Positions 49,221 to 58,861 are shown, counted from the first letter of the stretch. The stretch: 64,000 bases of DNA from an uncultured Clostridia bacterium (GCA_937981575.1 CALJNR010000110.1:1-64000), one strand, 5' to 3'. Notes: a model not told the origin generated them from the sequence alone. Numbers and translations are program-made.

Positions 49221-49601
49221 TTATTCTTGTTCTTCAAAGCTCATTTCATCTTCTGCACTTGGCGCTTCTTCACTTGGCTCTTCAACATTTTTTTCATCTT
49301 CTGAGTAATTCATAAAATCTTTGATTTTAACGTATTCAACTTCTTCATCGTCATAAATATCATCATCAAAGCCGTCATACTCATCATAATCTTCAGCTTC
49401 ATCATAATCATCATCAAAATATTCATAATGCTCTTCTATGTCTTTGCAACTCTTTTTAGCAAGCCAAATAATCACGCCAACAAGTATTAAAATAACACTT
49501 ACTGCAATGGTAATCCAGACAGCTTTTTTAGAACTCTCTTTTTTCATCAAGTCCCTAACCTCCTCCAATGTTAATGGAAACTCTTTAATCCTAGTTTGCA
49601 T
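49221..49601 (-). CDS. Hypothetical single-helix membrane protein with acidic tail
   Basis: A 126-residue protein of unknown function. A short charged N-terminus (MQTRIKEFPLTLEEVRDLMK) precedes one transmembrane helix near residues 27-48. The rest is very acidic: residues 53-90 consist mostly of Asp, Glu and Tyr (EYFDDDYDEAEDYDEYDGFD), and the end is Glu-rich. ATG 49599-49601 has AAGGAG eight bases upstream. Such tails are usually disordered and can bind cations or basic partners. Nothing in the context points to a function. Confidence 0.6.
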   Translation of the reverse strand: MQTRIKEFPLTLEEVRDLMKKESSKKAVWITIAVSVILILVGVIIWLAKKSCKDIEEHYEYFDDDYDEAEDYDEYDGFDDDIYDDEEVEYVKIKDFMNYSEDEKNVEEPSEEAPSAEDEMSFEEQE

Positions 49602-49666
49602 CAAATCAGCTCCTTAAGTTCCTTAGATTATTATACCAATATTTAAGTTTTATAACAATGATAATA

Positions 49667-50068
49667 TTATTTTTCTCCAAGTATACTGATAAAAACTTGT
49701 CTTTGCCTTGGACCATCAAATTCACAGAAATAAATCCCCTGCCACCTGCCTAGCAGAAGCTTTCCGCTTTCAATAAGTACTGTCTGATTGAAGCCCACTG
49801 TAGTCGCTTTGATATGCGCTGCTGAATTGCCTTCAAAGTGCCTGTAATCTCCATTCCAGGGGTAAGCCTTATCAAGGGCGTAAAGCATGTCTCTTTGTAC
49901 ATCTGGATCGGCATTCTCATTAATAGTAAGTCCTGCTGTTGTATGCGGCACATGAATAATACAATAGCCGTTTTTGATTTGAGATTTATGAACAGATTCC
50001 TGCACCTTATGGGTAATATCAATCATTGCATCACGCGAGGGTGTTGAAATATGAATTGTCTCTATCAT
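49667..50068 (-). CDS. YjbQ/UPF0047 family protein
   Basis: A 133-residue protein: the pattern GYCIIHVPHTTAGLTINE near residue 38, HIKATTVGFNQTVLIESGKL and LGRWQGIYFCEFDGPRQR are diagnostic of the YjbQ family. Some members have weak thiamine-phosphate synthase activity in vitro, but the true role is unknown. It lies 21 bp downstream of metA and probably shares its transcript. Confidence 0.88.
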   Translation of the reverse strand: MIETIHISTPSRDAMIDITHKVQESVHKSQIKNGYCIIHVPHTTAGLTINENADPDVQRDMLYALDKAYPWNGDYRHFEGNSAAHIKATTVGFNQTVLIESGKLLLGRWQGIYFCEFDGPRQRQVFISILGEK

Positions 50069-50088
50069 ATTTGCTACTCCTTTTTAGT

Positions 50089-51003
50089 TTATCGAATTTC
50101 ATCCAAATTATACGGTGTAACTTGATATACATAATAATTCAGCCAATTTAAAAACAAAATATAGGCATGAGAACGCCAGCGCACAAGCGTTCCCTTTTCA
50201 ACCTGGTCATCTACATAATAATTATGAGGCATATCAATCGGAAGGTTTTTTTCCAGATCTCTGATATATTCTTTACCCAGCGTATGAGGATCATACTCTG
50301 CATGCCCTGTAGCAAAGATATACTTACCATCTTTAGAGGTGACCAGGGCAACCCCTGCTTCTTCAGAATGCAAAAGAAGCTTCAAGTCTGGGCAGGCCAG
50401 TATTTCTTCTTTCGTAATCTCACTGTGTCTTGAGTGCGGAATATACACAATATCATCAAGTCCTTGAAGTAGTTTTTCAAAGTTTACAATGTGATGTTCA
50501 AACACTCCGAATTTTTTTTGAGTCAACTGATATTTTTGTATGCCGTAGTGATAGTAAAGACCAGCCTGAGCTCCCCAACAGATATGAAATGTTGAGGTCA
50601 CATGTTTTTTGGACCATTCCATAATCTCCGTAAGTTCACTCCAATAAGTAACTTTTTCAAATTCAAGCTGTTCAACTGGAGCCCCCGTTATAATCATGCC
50701 GTCAAAATTTAAATGTTTTATTTGATCAAATGTTTCATAAAAGTTTTCAAGGTGCTTTTTTGAAGTATTTTTACTGTCATGAGAAATGGGTCTAAGTAGT
50801 GTAATATCTATTTGAAGCGGCGTATTTCCAAGAAGCCGCAGCAGCTGAACCTCTGTTTCTTGTTTGATTGGCATAAGATTCAGAACAACAATCTTAAGCT
50901 CTCTTATGTCTTGGGTAACAGCTCTGTTTTCATCCATTACAAATATATTTTCTTCCTGCAGTATTTCTACCGCTGGTAATGCATTAGGAACTCGAATAGG
51001 CAA
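50089..51003 (-). CDS. metA: Homoserine O-acyltransferase (MetA family)
   Basis: A 304-residue enzyme of the MetA/HTS family that activates homoserine in methionine synthesis. [11 protein letters not shown] is near the N-terminus; the acyl-enzyme cysteine is in [16 protein letters not shown] near residue 142, and EVAD-like catalytic residues follow in [12 protein letters not shown] and [12 protein letters not shown]. Many Firmicutes MetA proteins use acetyl-CoA instead of succinyl-CoA; the residue that decides this cannot be judged here. No SAM riboswitch or T-box lies in the short gap upstream. Confidence 0.93.
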   Translation of the reverse strand: MPIRVPNALPAVEILQEENIFVMDENRAVTQDIRELKIVVLNLMPIKQETEVQLLRLLGNTPLQIDITLLRPISHDSKNTSKKHLENFYETFDQIKHLNFDGMIITGAPVEQLEFEKVTYWSELTEIMEWSKKHVTSTFHICWGAQAGLYYHYGIQKYQLTQKKFGVFEHHIVNFEKLLQGLDDIVYIPHSRHSEITKEEILACPDLKLLLHSEEAGVALVTSKDGKYIFATGHAEYDPHTLGKEYIRDLEKNLPIDMPHNYYVDDQVEKGTLVRWRSHAYILFLNWLNYYVYQVTPYNLDEIR

Positions 51004-51037
51004 ATCCTTTCCCTCCTTATATTAATCTTTATCTTTT

Positions 51038-51820
51038 TTATATTGGAAATTGCAGGCTTTCGCTGAATTCTTTAAGCTTGGCCATATCTCCTTCTTCCCA
51101 AAGCGTCCAAAACATTTCGTACACTTCGGTCATACTTTGTGTATTGTTTTTGTTTTTTAAGGCTTGAATGTTACTGAAAATATCCCCTATAATATTGGAC
51201 TCTAGCTGAAAAGATTCTTGACATTTTAGGACTTCCTCTCTAATTTCAGCCATTTCCCGATCTAATTGATAAGCTGCTTCAGCCGCTTTTGTTAACCTTT
51301 TTTGAATCTGCACCGGCATATTCTGCTTATATTTGTATCTTAATGAATGTTCAATTGTAGCCCAAAAATTCATAGCCAATGTTCTAATTTGAATTTCTGC
51401 AAAGATCATTTTCTCGCCATGGCCTGTCTGCAGGGGATACCTAATAATAATATGGTAGCTGCGATATCCGCTGCTTTTTATATTCGTAATATAATCTCTT
51501 TCTTCTTCAATGTAAAGATCTTTGCCATCTCTTGCCCGTATAATATCTATTACACGGTAAATGTCTTCTGCAAACTGGCACATGATACGAATACCTGCTA
51601 TATCTTCAATCTTTTCTTCTATATCTTCCAAAGGAATATTCTTCTTTTTGGCTTTTTCTAAGATACTTGATATCTTTTTGACTCTTCCCGTTACAAACTC
51701 AATGGGTGAATATTCGTCCAAACTAATGTAATGGTTTCGAATGCTCTTGAATTTAACTTTCAACTCTTCTACTGCCTGTGTGTAAGGAAGCAGAATCTGT
51801 TTCCAGTTTTTCATTTCCAC
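51038..51820 (-). CDS. Small alarmone synthetase (RelA/SpoT-domain GTP pyrophosphokinase)
   Basis: A 260-residue protein with only the synthetase domain and no HD hydrolase, TGS or ACT. It shows FVTGRVKKISSILEKAKK, IAGIRIMCQFAEDIYRV and SSGYRSYHIIIRYP, followed by the ExQIRT motif FAEIQIRTLAMNFWATIEH, all typical of RelQ/YjbM-type enzymes. It transfers pyrophosphate from ATP to GDP or GTP. The GRVK start pattern and C-terminal helices suggest a tetramer. It lies upstream of metA by 34 bp, so transcription may be linked. Confidence 0.9.
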   Translation of the reverse strand: MEMKNWKQILLPYTQAVEELKVKFKSIRNHYISLDEYSPIEFVTGRVKKISSILEKAKKKNIPLEDIEEKIEDIAGIRIMCQFAEDIYRVIDIIRARDGKDLYIEEERDYITNIKSSGYRSYHIIIRYPLQTGHGEKMIFAEIQIRTLAMNFWATIEHSLRYKYKQNMPVQIQKRLTKAAEAAYQLDREMAEIREEVLKCQESFQLESNIIGDIFSNIQALKNKNNTQSMTEVYEMFWTLWEEGDMAKLKEFSESLQFPI

Positions 51821-51994
51821 TATACTTCACCTCCAATTTACATACCCCTCATGCTCATTATATATAATTATGGGCCGCACCTCAACTTTAAAGTGAAATA
51901 TTACTTGTTTTTATAGATTATTTTCATATTTTTGTACAACTCTTCATAAATTGTACTAGCTGCACATTTTCATCTTATTCTGAAAGGAGCCTCT

Positions 51995-53524
51995 ATGAGA
52001 AAAAAATCACTTATTACCGGCACATTGATTTTAACAATAGCAAGTTTGATTACACGCCTCCTCGGCTTTGGCTTTAGAGTTTACATGTCCAATATTATGG
52101 GAGCAGAAGGAATGGGCCTCTATCAGCTTCTCTTCCCTATTTACATGCTTTTATGGGCTGCATCTTCTGCCGGCATATCTCTTGCTGTCTCTAAAATGGT
52201 TGCCGAACAGACTTCCCGCAACCAACATAGTAACGCTGTAAGAATTCTTAAAGTATCTATAGTGATTGCTCTAGGAATAAGCTTCGTTTTGTCACTTCTC
52301 CTTTATACTCTTGCACCCTTTATCGCCACTTATTATATTCATGAACCAGTCACCGCTTTATCACTTAAAATACTTGCTTCCTGTATACCTTTTATGTCTG
52401 TGGCCTGCTGTATTCGCGGCTACTTTCAAGGCCGTCAGGAAATGACCATCTCGGCACTGGCTCAGATCGTTGAACAGGCAGCCAGAATGCTGGTGATTTA
52501 TTTCTTAGCAGGTTTCTTTATTCCAAAAGGTATTGAGTTTACATGCGCCCTTGGGGTTTTAGGCATGTGCATGGGAGAAGTCTTTTCATTTCTTTTGGCG
52601 TTTGTTGCTTTCCAACTTAAAAAACGCAAGCTCCGGTTTACAAAAGCTACACTGGCTTATCATACTGCCTTTAATACACTGCTTACGTTATCTATTCCCA
52701 TTACTGCCAACCGTTTTTTAACTTCTGGGCTTCAATCATTTGAAAACATACTGATCCCACTGCAGCTTCAAAAATACGGACTTGATTCCAGCAGCGCCCT
52801 TGCACTTTATGGGAAGTTCAGTGGTATGGCACTGCCTTTGTTATTCTTTCCGTCCATGGTAACGATGTCTCTATCGACCGTACTTGTCCCTGCGATCTCC
52901 GAGGCCATGGCCCGAAACAATCATTTATCTCTCCAAAAAATTATTTCAAAAGCCATACAGTTTTCAGCATTGATTGGCGTCGGTGCTACAGCTTTATTTT
53001 TGTCACTCTCTAAAGAAATTGCGCTTTCATGCTATGGCATTGAAGACGTTGGCACCCTGCTTAAGCTGCTGGCTATTATCTGTCCTTTTCTCTACTTACA
53101 GAATATCTTAACCGGAACCATGAATGGTCTTGGTATGCAGAAGCAGACCTTCAAAACAAATGTTATAGGGTCCCTCACCTGTATCTGTATCATCCTCACC
53201 ATTGTCCCTCTAAAAGGCATTCTAGGATTTGTGCTTGCTCTTCTTATTCAATCCGGTTTTGTAACCATTATGCTTTTGTGGCATGTCCTTAAAAATATTG
53301 ACCTGCCTGTTGATATCAAAAACTGGGTTGTTAAGCCGACCATCGCTGCTTTAGCAGGGGCACTTACTACTACATATATTCATAAGACCTATTTTATGTC
53401 CATGTTTTCTTTAAGAATAGCCACGCTGTCTTCAATTATGCTTCTTGGCAGTTTTTATGTCGTTATGCTGTTCATTCTCAAATGTATTACGTTAAAAGAC
53501 TTAAAGATGTTTACAGGCTCTTAG
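51995..53524 (+). CDS. spoVB: Polysaccharide flippase of the SpoVB/MurJ family
   Basis: A 509-residue MOP-superfamily transporter with about 14 hydrophobic helices. The start LITRLLGFGFRVYMSNIMG and GMGLYQLLFPIY match stage V sporulation protein B, needed for cortex peptidoglycan in spores, and the MurJ-type lipid II flippases. SpoVB and MurJ homologs of this length are often hard to tell apart. AAAGGAG is upstream. Its 3' end overlaps the rarA gene on the other strand by 14 bp, so no separate terminator exists between them. Confidence 0.85.
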   Translation: MRKKSLITGTLILTIASLITRLLGFGFRVYMSNIMGAEGMGLYQLLFPIYMLLWAASSAGISLAVSKMVAEQTSRNQHSNAVRILKVSIVIALGISFVLSLLLYTLAPFIATYYIHEPVTALSLKILASCIPFMSVACCIRGYFQGRQEMTISALAQIVEQAARMLVIYFLAGFFIPKGIEFTCALGVLGMCMGEVFSFLLAFVAFQLKKRKLRFTKATLAYHTAFNTLLTLSIPITANRFLTSGLQSFENILIPLQLQKYGLDSSSALALYGKFSGMALPLLFFPSMVTMSLSTVLVPAISEAMARNNHLSLQKIISKAIQFSALIGVGATALFLSLSKEIALSCYGIEDVGTLLKLLAIICPFLYLQNILTGTMNGLGMQKQTFKTNVIGSLTCICIILTIVPLKGILGFVLALLIQSGFVTIMLLWHVLKNIDLPVDIKNWVVKPTIAALAGALTTTYIHKTYFMSMFSLRIATLSSIMLLGSFYVVMLFILKCITLKDLKMFTGS

Positions 53525-54839
53525 AGCCTGTTCTTTGTTTGAGGAGCTTTTTCATCTCCTTTTCATAACCTTCATCAGAAAGCTCATAATAAACGGTATC
53601 TTTTAAGACATCAGGCATGTACTGCTGCTCTACATAATGGTTTGGGTAATCATGGGCATATAAATAACCTATGCCACGGCCCATATCCTTTGCTCCGTTA
53701 TAATGACTGTCTCTAAGGTAAGCTGGAACACTTCCGATCTCCTTATCCCTTACATCCTGCATCGCCCAATCAATAGCAAGAATGCTTGCATTACTTTTGG
53801 GCGCACACGCTACATAAAGGGCTGCCTGGGCTAATATAATGCGCCCTTCAGGCATACCGATTCTCTCTACAGCAAGGGCTGCATTGGTCGCAACTACCAG
53901 TGCCTGGGGATCTGCATTTCCCACATCTTCACTGGCACAAATGATGATTCTTCTGGCAATGAACTTAGGGTCTTCCCCAGCTTCAATCATTCTGGCCAGA
54001 TAGTGAACAGCAGCGTCTTTATCGCTGCCTCTCATACTTTTTATAAAAGCGGAGATAATATCATAGTGATTATCCCCGTTTTTATCGTAGTGCAGCATTT
54101 TTTTCTGCATACACTCACAAAGTATCTCTACAGTTAAATGAATAAGGCCATCATCACTTCTTTCTGTCGTCATGGCTGCCAATTCAACAGCATTTAGCGC
54201 ACTTCTTGCATCGCCACTTGTGTGAATTGCCAAATAGTCCAGAGCGCCTTCTGTGATATCTATTTTATAAGCGCCAAGTCCTCTTTCTTTATTATATACT
54301 GCTTCTTTAATAATTTTTTTGACGGCCTCATGCCCCAGCGGCATCAGTTCAAATACTAAGGAGCGTGAAATAAGTGCCCGATTCACTTCAAAATAGGGGT
54401 TCTCCGTTGTTGCACCTATCAGAACCAGCGTGCCGTCTTCTGTGTAAGGCAAAAGAGCATCCTGCTGAGCTTTATTAAAGCGATGAATCTCATCAATAAA
54501 AATAATAGTTTTTTTCCCGGATAGTGCCCGCTCCTTTTTTGACTCCTCTACTGCCTTAATAATATCTGCTTTACCTGCCGTTGTGGCATTAAGCACAATA
54601 AAGTTGGCCTTTGTGGTATGGGCAATAACTTTAGCAATTGTGGTCTTGCCTGTTCCCGGAGGGCCATAAAAAATAAGTGACTGAAGCTTATCGGCTATAA
54701 TTGCACGATAAAGCAGCTTGTCCTTACTAAGAATATGTTCTTGTCCGACAACTTCATCAATTTTGATCGGCCTCATCCTTGAAGCTAAAGGCGATTCTGT
54801 ATTTCCCTTTTTTTCATTAATATATTCAAATAAATCCAT
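53511..54839 (-). CDS. rarA: Replication-associated recombination protein A (RarA/MgsA)
   Basis: A 442-residue AAA+ ATPase starting MDLFEYINEKK (AAGGTGAGG upstream). The Walker A motif is FYGPPGTGKTT, the Walker B motif is IFIDEIHRFNKAQQDALLP, and GATTENPYFEVNRALISR is the family signature. The C-terminal tetramerisation domain follows. RarA acts at stalled replication forks and in recombination. It is convergent with spoVB and overlaps it. Confidence 0.95.
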   Translation of the reverse strand: MDLFEYINEKKGNTESPLASRMRPIKIDEVVGQEHILSKDKLLYRAIIADKLQSLIFYGPPGTGKTTIAKVIAHTTKANFIVLNATTAGKADIIKAVEESKKERALSGKKTIIFIDEIHRFNKAQQDALLPYTEDGTLVLIGATTENPYFEVNRALISRSLVFELMPLGHEAVKKIIKEAVYNKERGLGAYKIDITEGALDYLAIHTSGDARSALNAVELAAMTTERSDDGLIHLTVEILCECMQKKMLHYDKNGDNHYDIISAFIKSMRGSDKDAAVHYLARMIEAGEDPKFIARRIIICASEDVGNADPQALVVATNAALAVERIGMPEGRIILAQAALYVACAPKSNASILAIDWAMQDVRDKEIGSVPAYLRDSHYNGAKDMGRGIGYLYAHDYPNHYVEQQYMPDVLKDTVYYELSDEGYEKEMKKLLKQRTGSKSL

Positions 54840-55300
54840 ACCCTCACCTTTTCTTACAATTTTATAAGCTCTCTTTTTATAGAGAAACAACATACAAACA
54901 TTCTATCATTTCACTAATCTACAGAGAAACAACTTTAAAACTTAACTTATCTATCTGTTTAGTTTTGTTTCTCACAATGATTTCGCAGCAAATACCACCG
55001 TGAATAAGTTAAGCTTAAAACTTTCAAATCTATATACTTCATTATATGGGATATTCATAATGAATACAAACAGGTTATGCGCATGGAGATAGGTTTTATT
55101 CACTAACTGAATCCTGCTTCTATGACAAAATATTCATCTTTTATACGTCTTATGAGTCCCATTCTACTCAATAGCATCATAATATGTAAATAATAAGAAT
55201 TTAAACGAGCATTTTCCTTATAAATTTTTCATACTGTATTGACATTCCTCTAACCCTGCTTTATAGTAGTACTAAATAATACTACTATAAAGGTGATTGG
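54840..55300. other. 461-bp intergenic region between rarA and the TrmB-family gene
   Basis: AT-rich region with divergent transcription on both sides. The last ~60 bp hold the TrmB-family promoter and palindrome. The rest shows no reading frame, RNA motif or repeat that I can support. Confidence 0.5.
55240..55289 (+). promoter_or_regulatory. Promoter and palindromic operator of the TrmB-family gene and lysA
   Basis: -35 TTGACA (55240-55245), 16-bp spacer, -10 TATAGT (55262-55267). A perfect inverted repeat TATAGTAGTA-(8 nt)-TACTACTATA (55262-55271, 55280-55289) begins at the -10 box and ends before the ribosome binding site. Binding there would block RNA polymerase. Confidence 0.75.
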
Positions 55301-55990
55301 ATGAATTTTCACGAAGCACTGCAAAAAATAGGTTTTTCACCACTGGAATCAACTGCCTATATTACGTTATGCAAACATGGTGCATTGACCGGTTACGAAG
55401 TTGCTAAACTAAGCGGGATATCCAGGTCCAATATTTATGCTGCTTTATATAGTCTTCAAGATAAAGGAATGTGCAATATCTCTGAAGGAGAATCTGCTAA
55501 ATATGTAGCTATTTCTAAAGAGGAGCTTATTTTATCAGCTAAACGTAATATGGAAGATACGCTAAGGGAACTGGATATACATTTTCCTGACAGGTTGGAT
55601 GTATCTGAACCTTACATAACAATTAAAGGTTATGATAATGTCCTTTCAAAAATCAAAAACAGCATACTGCTCTGTCGTTCGCATCTTTACATCTTGAGTA
55701 ACTCCGCATATATTGATCTTTTTAAAGAGGAACTTATTGCAATAGGCACAAATAAAAAAGTTACCATTTTGTGTGATAAACAGCTGGATTTAGGTTCTCA
55801 TATCATAACCGGCATCAGAAACAAATCCCCACAGGGCTTCCACATAATTATTGATACAAGCTCAGTTATTACCGGAGATTTAAAACATGAAGGTTCACAG
55901 TGTTTATACTCAACCAATCAGTCTTTAGTGCGTATGATGCGTGAATCATTTATAACAGAATTAGAAATTATTAATTTAACCCATTCTTAA
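55301..55990 (+). CDS. TrmB-family transcriptional regulator
   Basis: A 229-residue protein. The N-terminal ~70 residues form the TrmB-type winged helix (SPLESTAYITLCKHGALTG, YEVAKLSGISRSNIYAALYSL). A short linker (KEELILSAKRNMEDTLRELD) follows, and the C-terminal half has a PLD-like/TrmB sensor layout, but no clear ligand site. It lies 10 bp upstream of lysA with a palindrome over their shared promoter, so it probably regulates its own operon, and lysine or a related compound may be the signal (inference). Confidence 0.8.
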   Translation: MNFHEALQKIGFSPLESTAYITLCKHGALTGYEVAKLSGISRSNIYAALYSLQDKGMCNISEGESAKYVAISKEELILSAKRNMEDTLRELDIHFPDRLDVSEPYITIKGYDNVLSKIKNSILLCRSHLYILSNSAYIDLFKEELIAIGTNKKVTILCDKQLDLGSHIITGIRNKSPQGFHIIIDTSSVITGDLKHEGSQCLYSTNQSLVRMMRESFITELEIINLTHS

Positions 55991-56000
55991 GGAGGATACA

Positions 56001-57251
56001 ATGTATACATTAAATGGTACCTTTACCCAACAAACAAACTTTTATGGAGGAAATGACATATTTGATCTTGCAGAGCAGTATGGCACACCTCTTTACGTAT
56101 ATAACGAAGCTGTTTTAAGAGAACGTTGCAAAGAAATGAAAAACTTAGTGACTTATGACAACTTTGTTCCTCACTATTCTATTAAAGCAAATACAAATAT
56201 CCATCTACTTAAAATTGTCCGTGAAGAAGGTCTTCATGCTGACGTTATGAGCCCTGGTGAAATCTTTTTAGCTATGCAGAGCGGCTATAAAGCCGAAGAA
56301 CTTTTCTTCATTCCTAATAATGTTACCAAAGAAGATATGCTTTATGCGATCGAACATAATGTTACAACAAGTGTAGATTCCCTCGATCAGTTAAAACTAT
56401 ACGGTATGCTTAATCCAGGCGGCAAAGTGGCGATCCGTTTCAATCCAGGTGTAGGGGCCGGCCATCATGAAAAAGTTGTTACTGCTGGTAAGAAAACTAA
56501 GTTTGGCGTGAATCCTGAATATATTCCAGAAGTAAAAAAACTACTTGAAACATATAGCTTAACGCTTGTAGGTATTAATCAGCATATTGGATCATTATTT
56601 ATGGACCCAACCCCATATATTCAAAGCTTAGACTCCATTTTAGAGATTGCAAGACAATTTGATGATCTGGAATTCGTTGATCTTGGCGGTGGATTTGGCA
56701 TTCCCTATCATAAACAAGACGGCGAAAATCGTTTAGATATTAAAGCACTCGGACAAAAATTAGATGAAGTGCTTCATGCCTTTGCTAAGTCATATGGCAA
56801 AAAAATTCAGTTCCAGATTGAACCGGGAAGATATATCGTCGCAGAGTGCAGCGCTATGGTTGGAAGTGTCACCTCAATGAAAACGAATGGCCCTGTAAAA
56901 TATCTTGGCTGTGACGTAGGATTTAATAACCTTCAAAGACCTATTATGTATGATTCTCACCATGATATTGAACTTTATACAAAAGAAGAAAGATCTACGA
57001 AAGCTGAACCTTTTACAGTAGTTGGCAATATCTGTGAAAGCGGCGATATTCTTGCAAAAGATAGAGTCCTTCCTGAAGCCCAGTCCGGAGATATGATTGC
57101 ATTAATGGATGCCGGTGCTTATGGCTATAGTATGTCCTCTTCCTATAACCAAAGATTCAGACCTGCTGAAGTTTTAATCGGTTTAGATGGTAGTGTAAAA
57201 CAAATTAGAAAACGTGACACATTCGAAGATTTAATTCGAAATATGCTTTAA
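56001..57251 (+). CDS. lysA: Diaminopimelate decarboxylase
   Basis: A 416-residue fold-type III PLP enzyme that makes L-lysine from meso-diaminopimelate. The PLP lysine is in HYSIKANTN near residue 54; phosphate-binding FVDLGGGFGIPY and the C-terminal active-site cysteine region NICESGDILAKDR follow, with GAYGYSMSSSYNQR. AAGGAGG precedes the ATG. It lies 10 bp after a TrmB-family regulator and ends at a strong hairpin. No lysine riboswitch lies upstream. A close relative, carboxynorspermidine decarboxylase, is less likely because these signatures match LysA. Confidence 0.92.
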   Translation: MYTLNGTFTQQTNFYGGNDIFDLAEQYGTPLYVYNEAVLRERCKEMKNLVTYDNFVPHYSIKANTNIHLLKIVREEGLHADVMSPGEIFLAMQSGYKAEELFFIPNNVTKEDMLYAIEHNVTTSVDSLDQLKLYGMLNPGGKVAIRFNPGVGAGHHEKVVTAGKKTKFGVNPEYIPEVKKLLETYSLTLVGINQHIGSLFMDPTPYIQSLDSILEIARQFDDLEFVDLGGGFGIPYHKQDGENRLDIKALGQKLDEVLHAFAKSYGKKIQFQIEPGRYIVAECSAMVGSVTSMKTNGPVKYLGCDVGFNNLQRPIMYDSHHDIELYTKEERSTKAEPFTVVGNICESGDILAKDRVLPEAQSGDMIALMDAGAYGYSMSSSYNQRFRPAEVLIGLDGSVKQIRKRDTFEDLIRNML

Positions 57252-57252
57252 A

Positions 57253-57293
57253 ACACAAAAAGAAGCTATTGGGGAAATAGCTTCTTTTTGTGT
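57253..57293 (+). terminator. Terminator of lysA, 17-bp perfect stem
   Basis: Arms 57253-57269 and 57277-57293 with a loop of seven bases. The right arm ends in a long T stretch on the plus strand. Confidence 0.85.
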
Positions 57294-57457
57294 TGTCTGC
57301 TTATGTGAATAAACAGGAAAATAGATATATTATGGGGAGATTTTGTGAGCAAGAATAATAGTTGTTCTTGCTTACTCATACTATACTAAACCTTTTTTAA
57401 GAAATTATGAATTTCCGATGAATATTTCATTTTTTTCAAAGCAACTTATGGAAACCT

Positions 57458-58198
57458 TTACTGCCATTTCTCAAAGGCCTTAGCATAATCATTTGTATAG
57501 CCGTAATGTGCAGTGAAAATGTAGTCCACTGCCGGTCTTCGAGCTAAATTTCTTAGGGTTTCTTCCTGGAGTTTCGTATCCATATTAAAATCCTCATTAA
57601 AGCACCCTGCCCTTCCATTTACTAAACCTAATATATCTCCTGTAAATAAATATTTACCATTTACAAGATAGCTCATTGAGCCTGGTGTATGTCCTGGCGT
57701 TAAAAAACCTTGAATCTGAAGATTATCAAATAGCACTATTTCTTCATTTTCTAAAGTCTGATAGGATCTATCTAGTTTGTTGCTAAAAATAAACTGCCGC
57801 TTCGTCTGTCCATTGACCATTTGTTCTTCTTCTTTTGCTAAATAAATCGCTGCATTTGGGAATAATGCTATCGAGGCTGTATGATCAAAATCTGAATGTG
57901 TGAGCAGTATAGCTGTTACCTTTTCTGGATTAATATGTAACTTTTCTAGTTCTCTCCTTGAAGCCTTTTGATCCAGCCCTGCATCGATTGCTATGTATCC
58001 ATGATCAGATTGAATCAAATAAAAATTAGCATAATCATTTTTAACAGCGTAAACGCCTGGAATAATTTCTCCAGATTCCAAAGTATTCATTTTATCTGTC
58101 TCATACTTAAATTTTAAGTTATAACCTAGTATTCCCGCTGAAAGCAGTATCAAAACCGTTAAAAGTGCCCCTAAAATGACTTTGTTCCTTTTTTTCAT
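57458..58198 (-). CDS. Metallo-beta-lactamase-fold hydrolase, membrane-anchored
   Basis: A 246-residue protein: one N-terminal transmembrane helix (about residues 7-26), then an MBL fold. The metal motif is LLTHSDFDHTASI (HxDxDH-type), with GHTPGSMSYL and GDILG later and a final TAHYGYTNDY. This is the glyoxalase II-like group of the family. The substrate cannot be predicted. It faces outwards if the helix is an anchor. GGAG lies upstream. Confidence 0.8.
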   Translation of the reverse strand: MKKRNKVILGALLTVLILLSAGILGYNLKFKYETDKMNTLESGEIIPGVYAVKNDYANFYLIQSDHGYIAIDAGLDQKASRRELEKLHINPEKVTAILLTHSDFDHTASIALFPNAAIYLAKEEEQMVNGQTKRQFIFSNKLDRSYQTLENEEIVLFDNLQIQGFLTPGHTPGSMSYLVNGKYLFTGDILGLVNGRAGCFNEDFNMDTKLQEETLRNLARRPAVDYIFTAHYGYTNDYAKAFEKWQ

Positions 58199-58344
58199 TG
58201 TGCTTCTCCTTCTATGTAATGGTATAGAATACTAGAAAATTGCTAAGTTATATTGATCCGCCTGACAGTATCCTTTATTTATCATAAAATAAAAAATTAA
58301 AAAAGTCAAAATTTATTAAATATTCGTTTATGTTTTGCATACGC

Positions 58345-58390
58345 ATTCATAAAAAGCAGATTGATTTTATTCAATCTGCTTTTTATGAAT
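58345..58390 (-). terminator. Terminator of tgt-yajC, 20-bp perfect stem
   Basis: Arms 58345-58364 and 58371-58390 with loop TTTTAT. It starts 40 bp after the yajC stop codon. Confidence 0.82.
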
Positions 58391-58429
58391 TTAGATGTGA
58401 AATTTTTAATGCTAGGACAATCTTAAGTC

Positions 58430-58843
58430 CTATTCTTCTACTTCTTCTTCAACTTCAACGTATTCATATTCTACGCCATTTTCAACTACTCTTGTCCCTG
58501 CTTTAGGATCCACCTTTTTACCTACAGATAAATTAGGTTCCTGAATAGCTGCTACTGCTGCTTTTTTTACAGGAATACGTACACTTTTATTAAGACCAAA
58601 TTCAATAACAAAAAGATCATTCACAACATCTACTACTTTTCCATATTCACCTGACTGCAGCAGTACATATTGACCTACTGTAATTTTATTTTGCATCTCT
58701 GCTACTTCTTTTTCTCTTTTCTTTTGTGGTCTGATAATCAAAAACCACATAATCCCGAAAAATACAGCCATGTAAGCAACGGTTACTATCATTCCTGTTC
58801 CCCCTGCTGCTGCCCCTCCTGCAAATCCTAATACTGTACTCAT
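58430..58843 (-). CDS. yajC: Preprotein translocase subunit YajC
   Basis: A 137-residue protein starting MSTVLGFAGG, with GGAGG eight bases upstream. One transmembrane helix (residues ~22-40) is followed by the YajC signature FLIIRPQKKREKEVAEMQN and a small beta-rich domain (ITVGQYVLLQSGEYGKV). It works with SecDF as an accessory to the Sec translocon. The end is very acidic (EYEYVEVEEEVEE). It is 18 bp after tgt, the usual tgt-yajC arrangement; secDF is not adjacent in this window. Confidence 0.93.
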   Translation of the reverse strand: MSTVLGFAGGAAAGGTGMIVTVAYMAVFFGIMWFLIIRPQKKREKEVAEMQNKITVGQYVLLQSGEYGKVVDVVNDLFVIEFGLNKSVRIPVKKAAVAAIQEPNLSVGKKVDPKAGTRVVENGVEYEYVEVEEEVEE

Positions 58844-58861
58844 TTTCCATTCCTCCATTTT

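Noticed and set aside
51004-51037. SAM riboswitch or T-box expected upstream of metA
   Set aside because: Only 34 bp separate metA from the alarmone synthetase gene, and no such motif is present in or before it.
55301-56000. Lysine riboswitch expected upstream of lysA
   Set aside because: The region codes for the TrmB-family regulator and the 10-bp gap is too short; no L-box motifs were found upstream of the promoter either.
57348-57372. AGCAAGAA/TTCTTGCT inverted repeat after lysA
   Set aside because: It has no U-run in the minus direction and is 85 bp from the nearest minus-strand gene end, so I do not call it a terminator.
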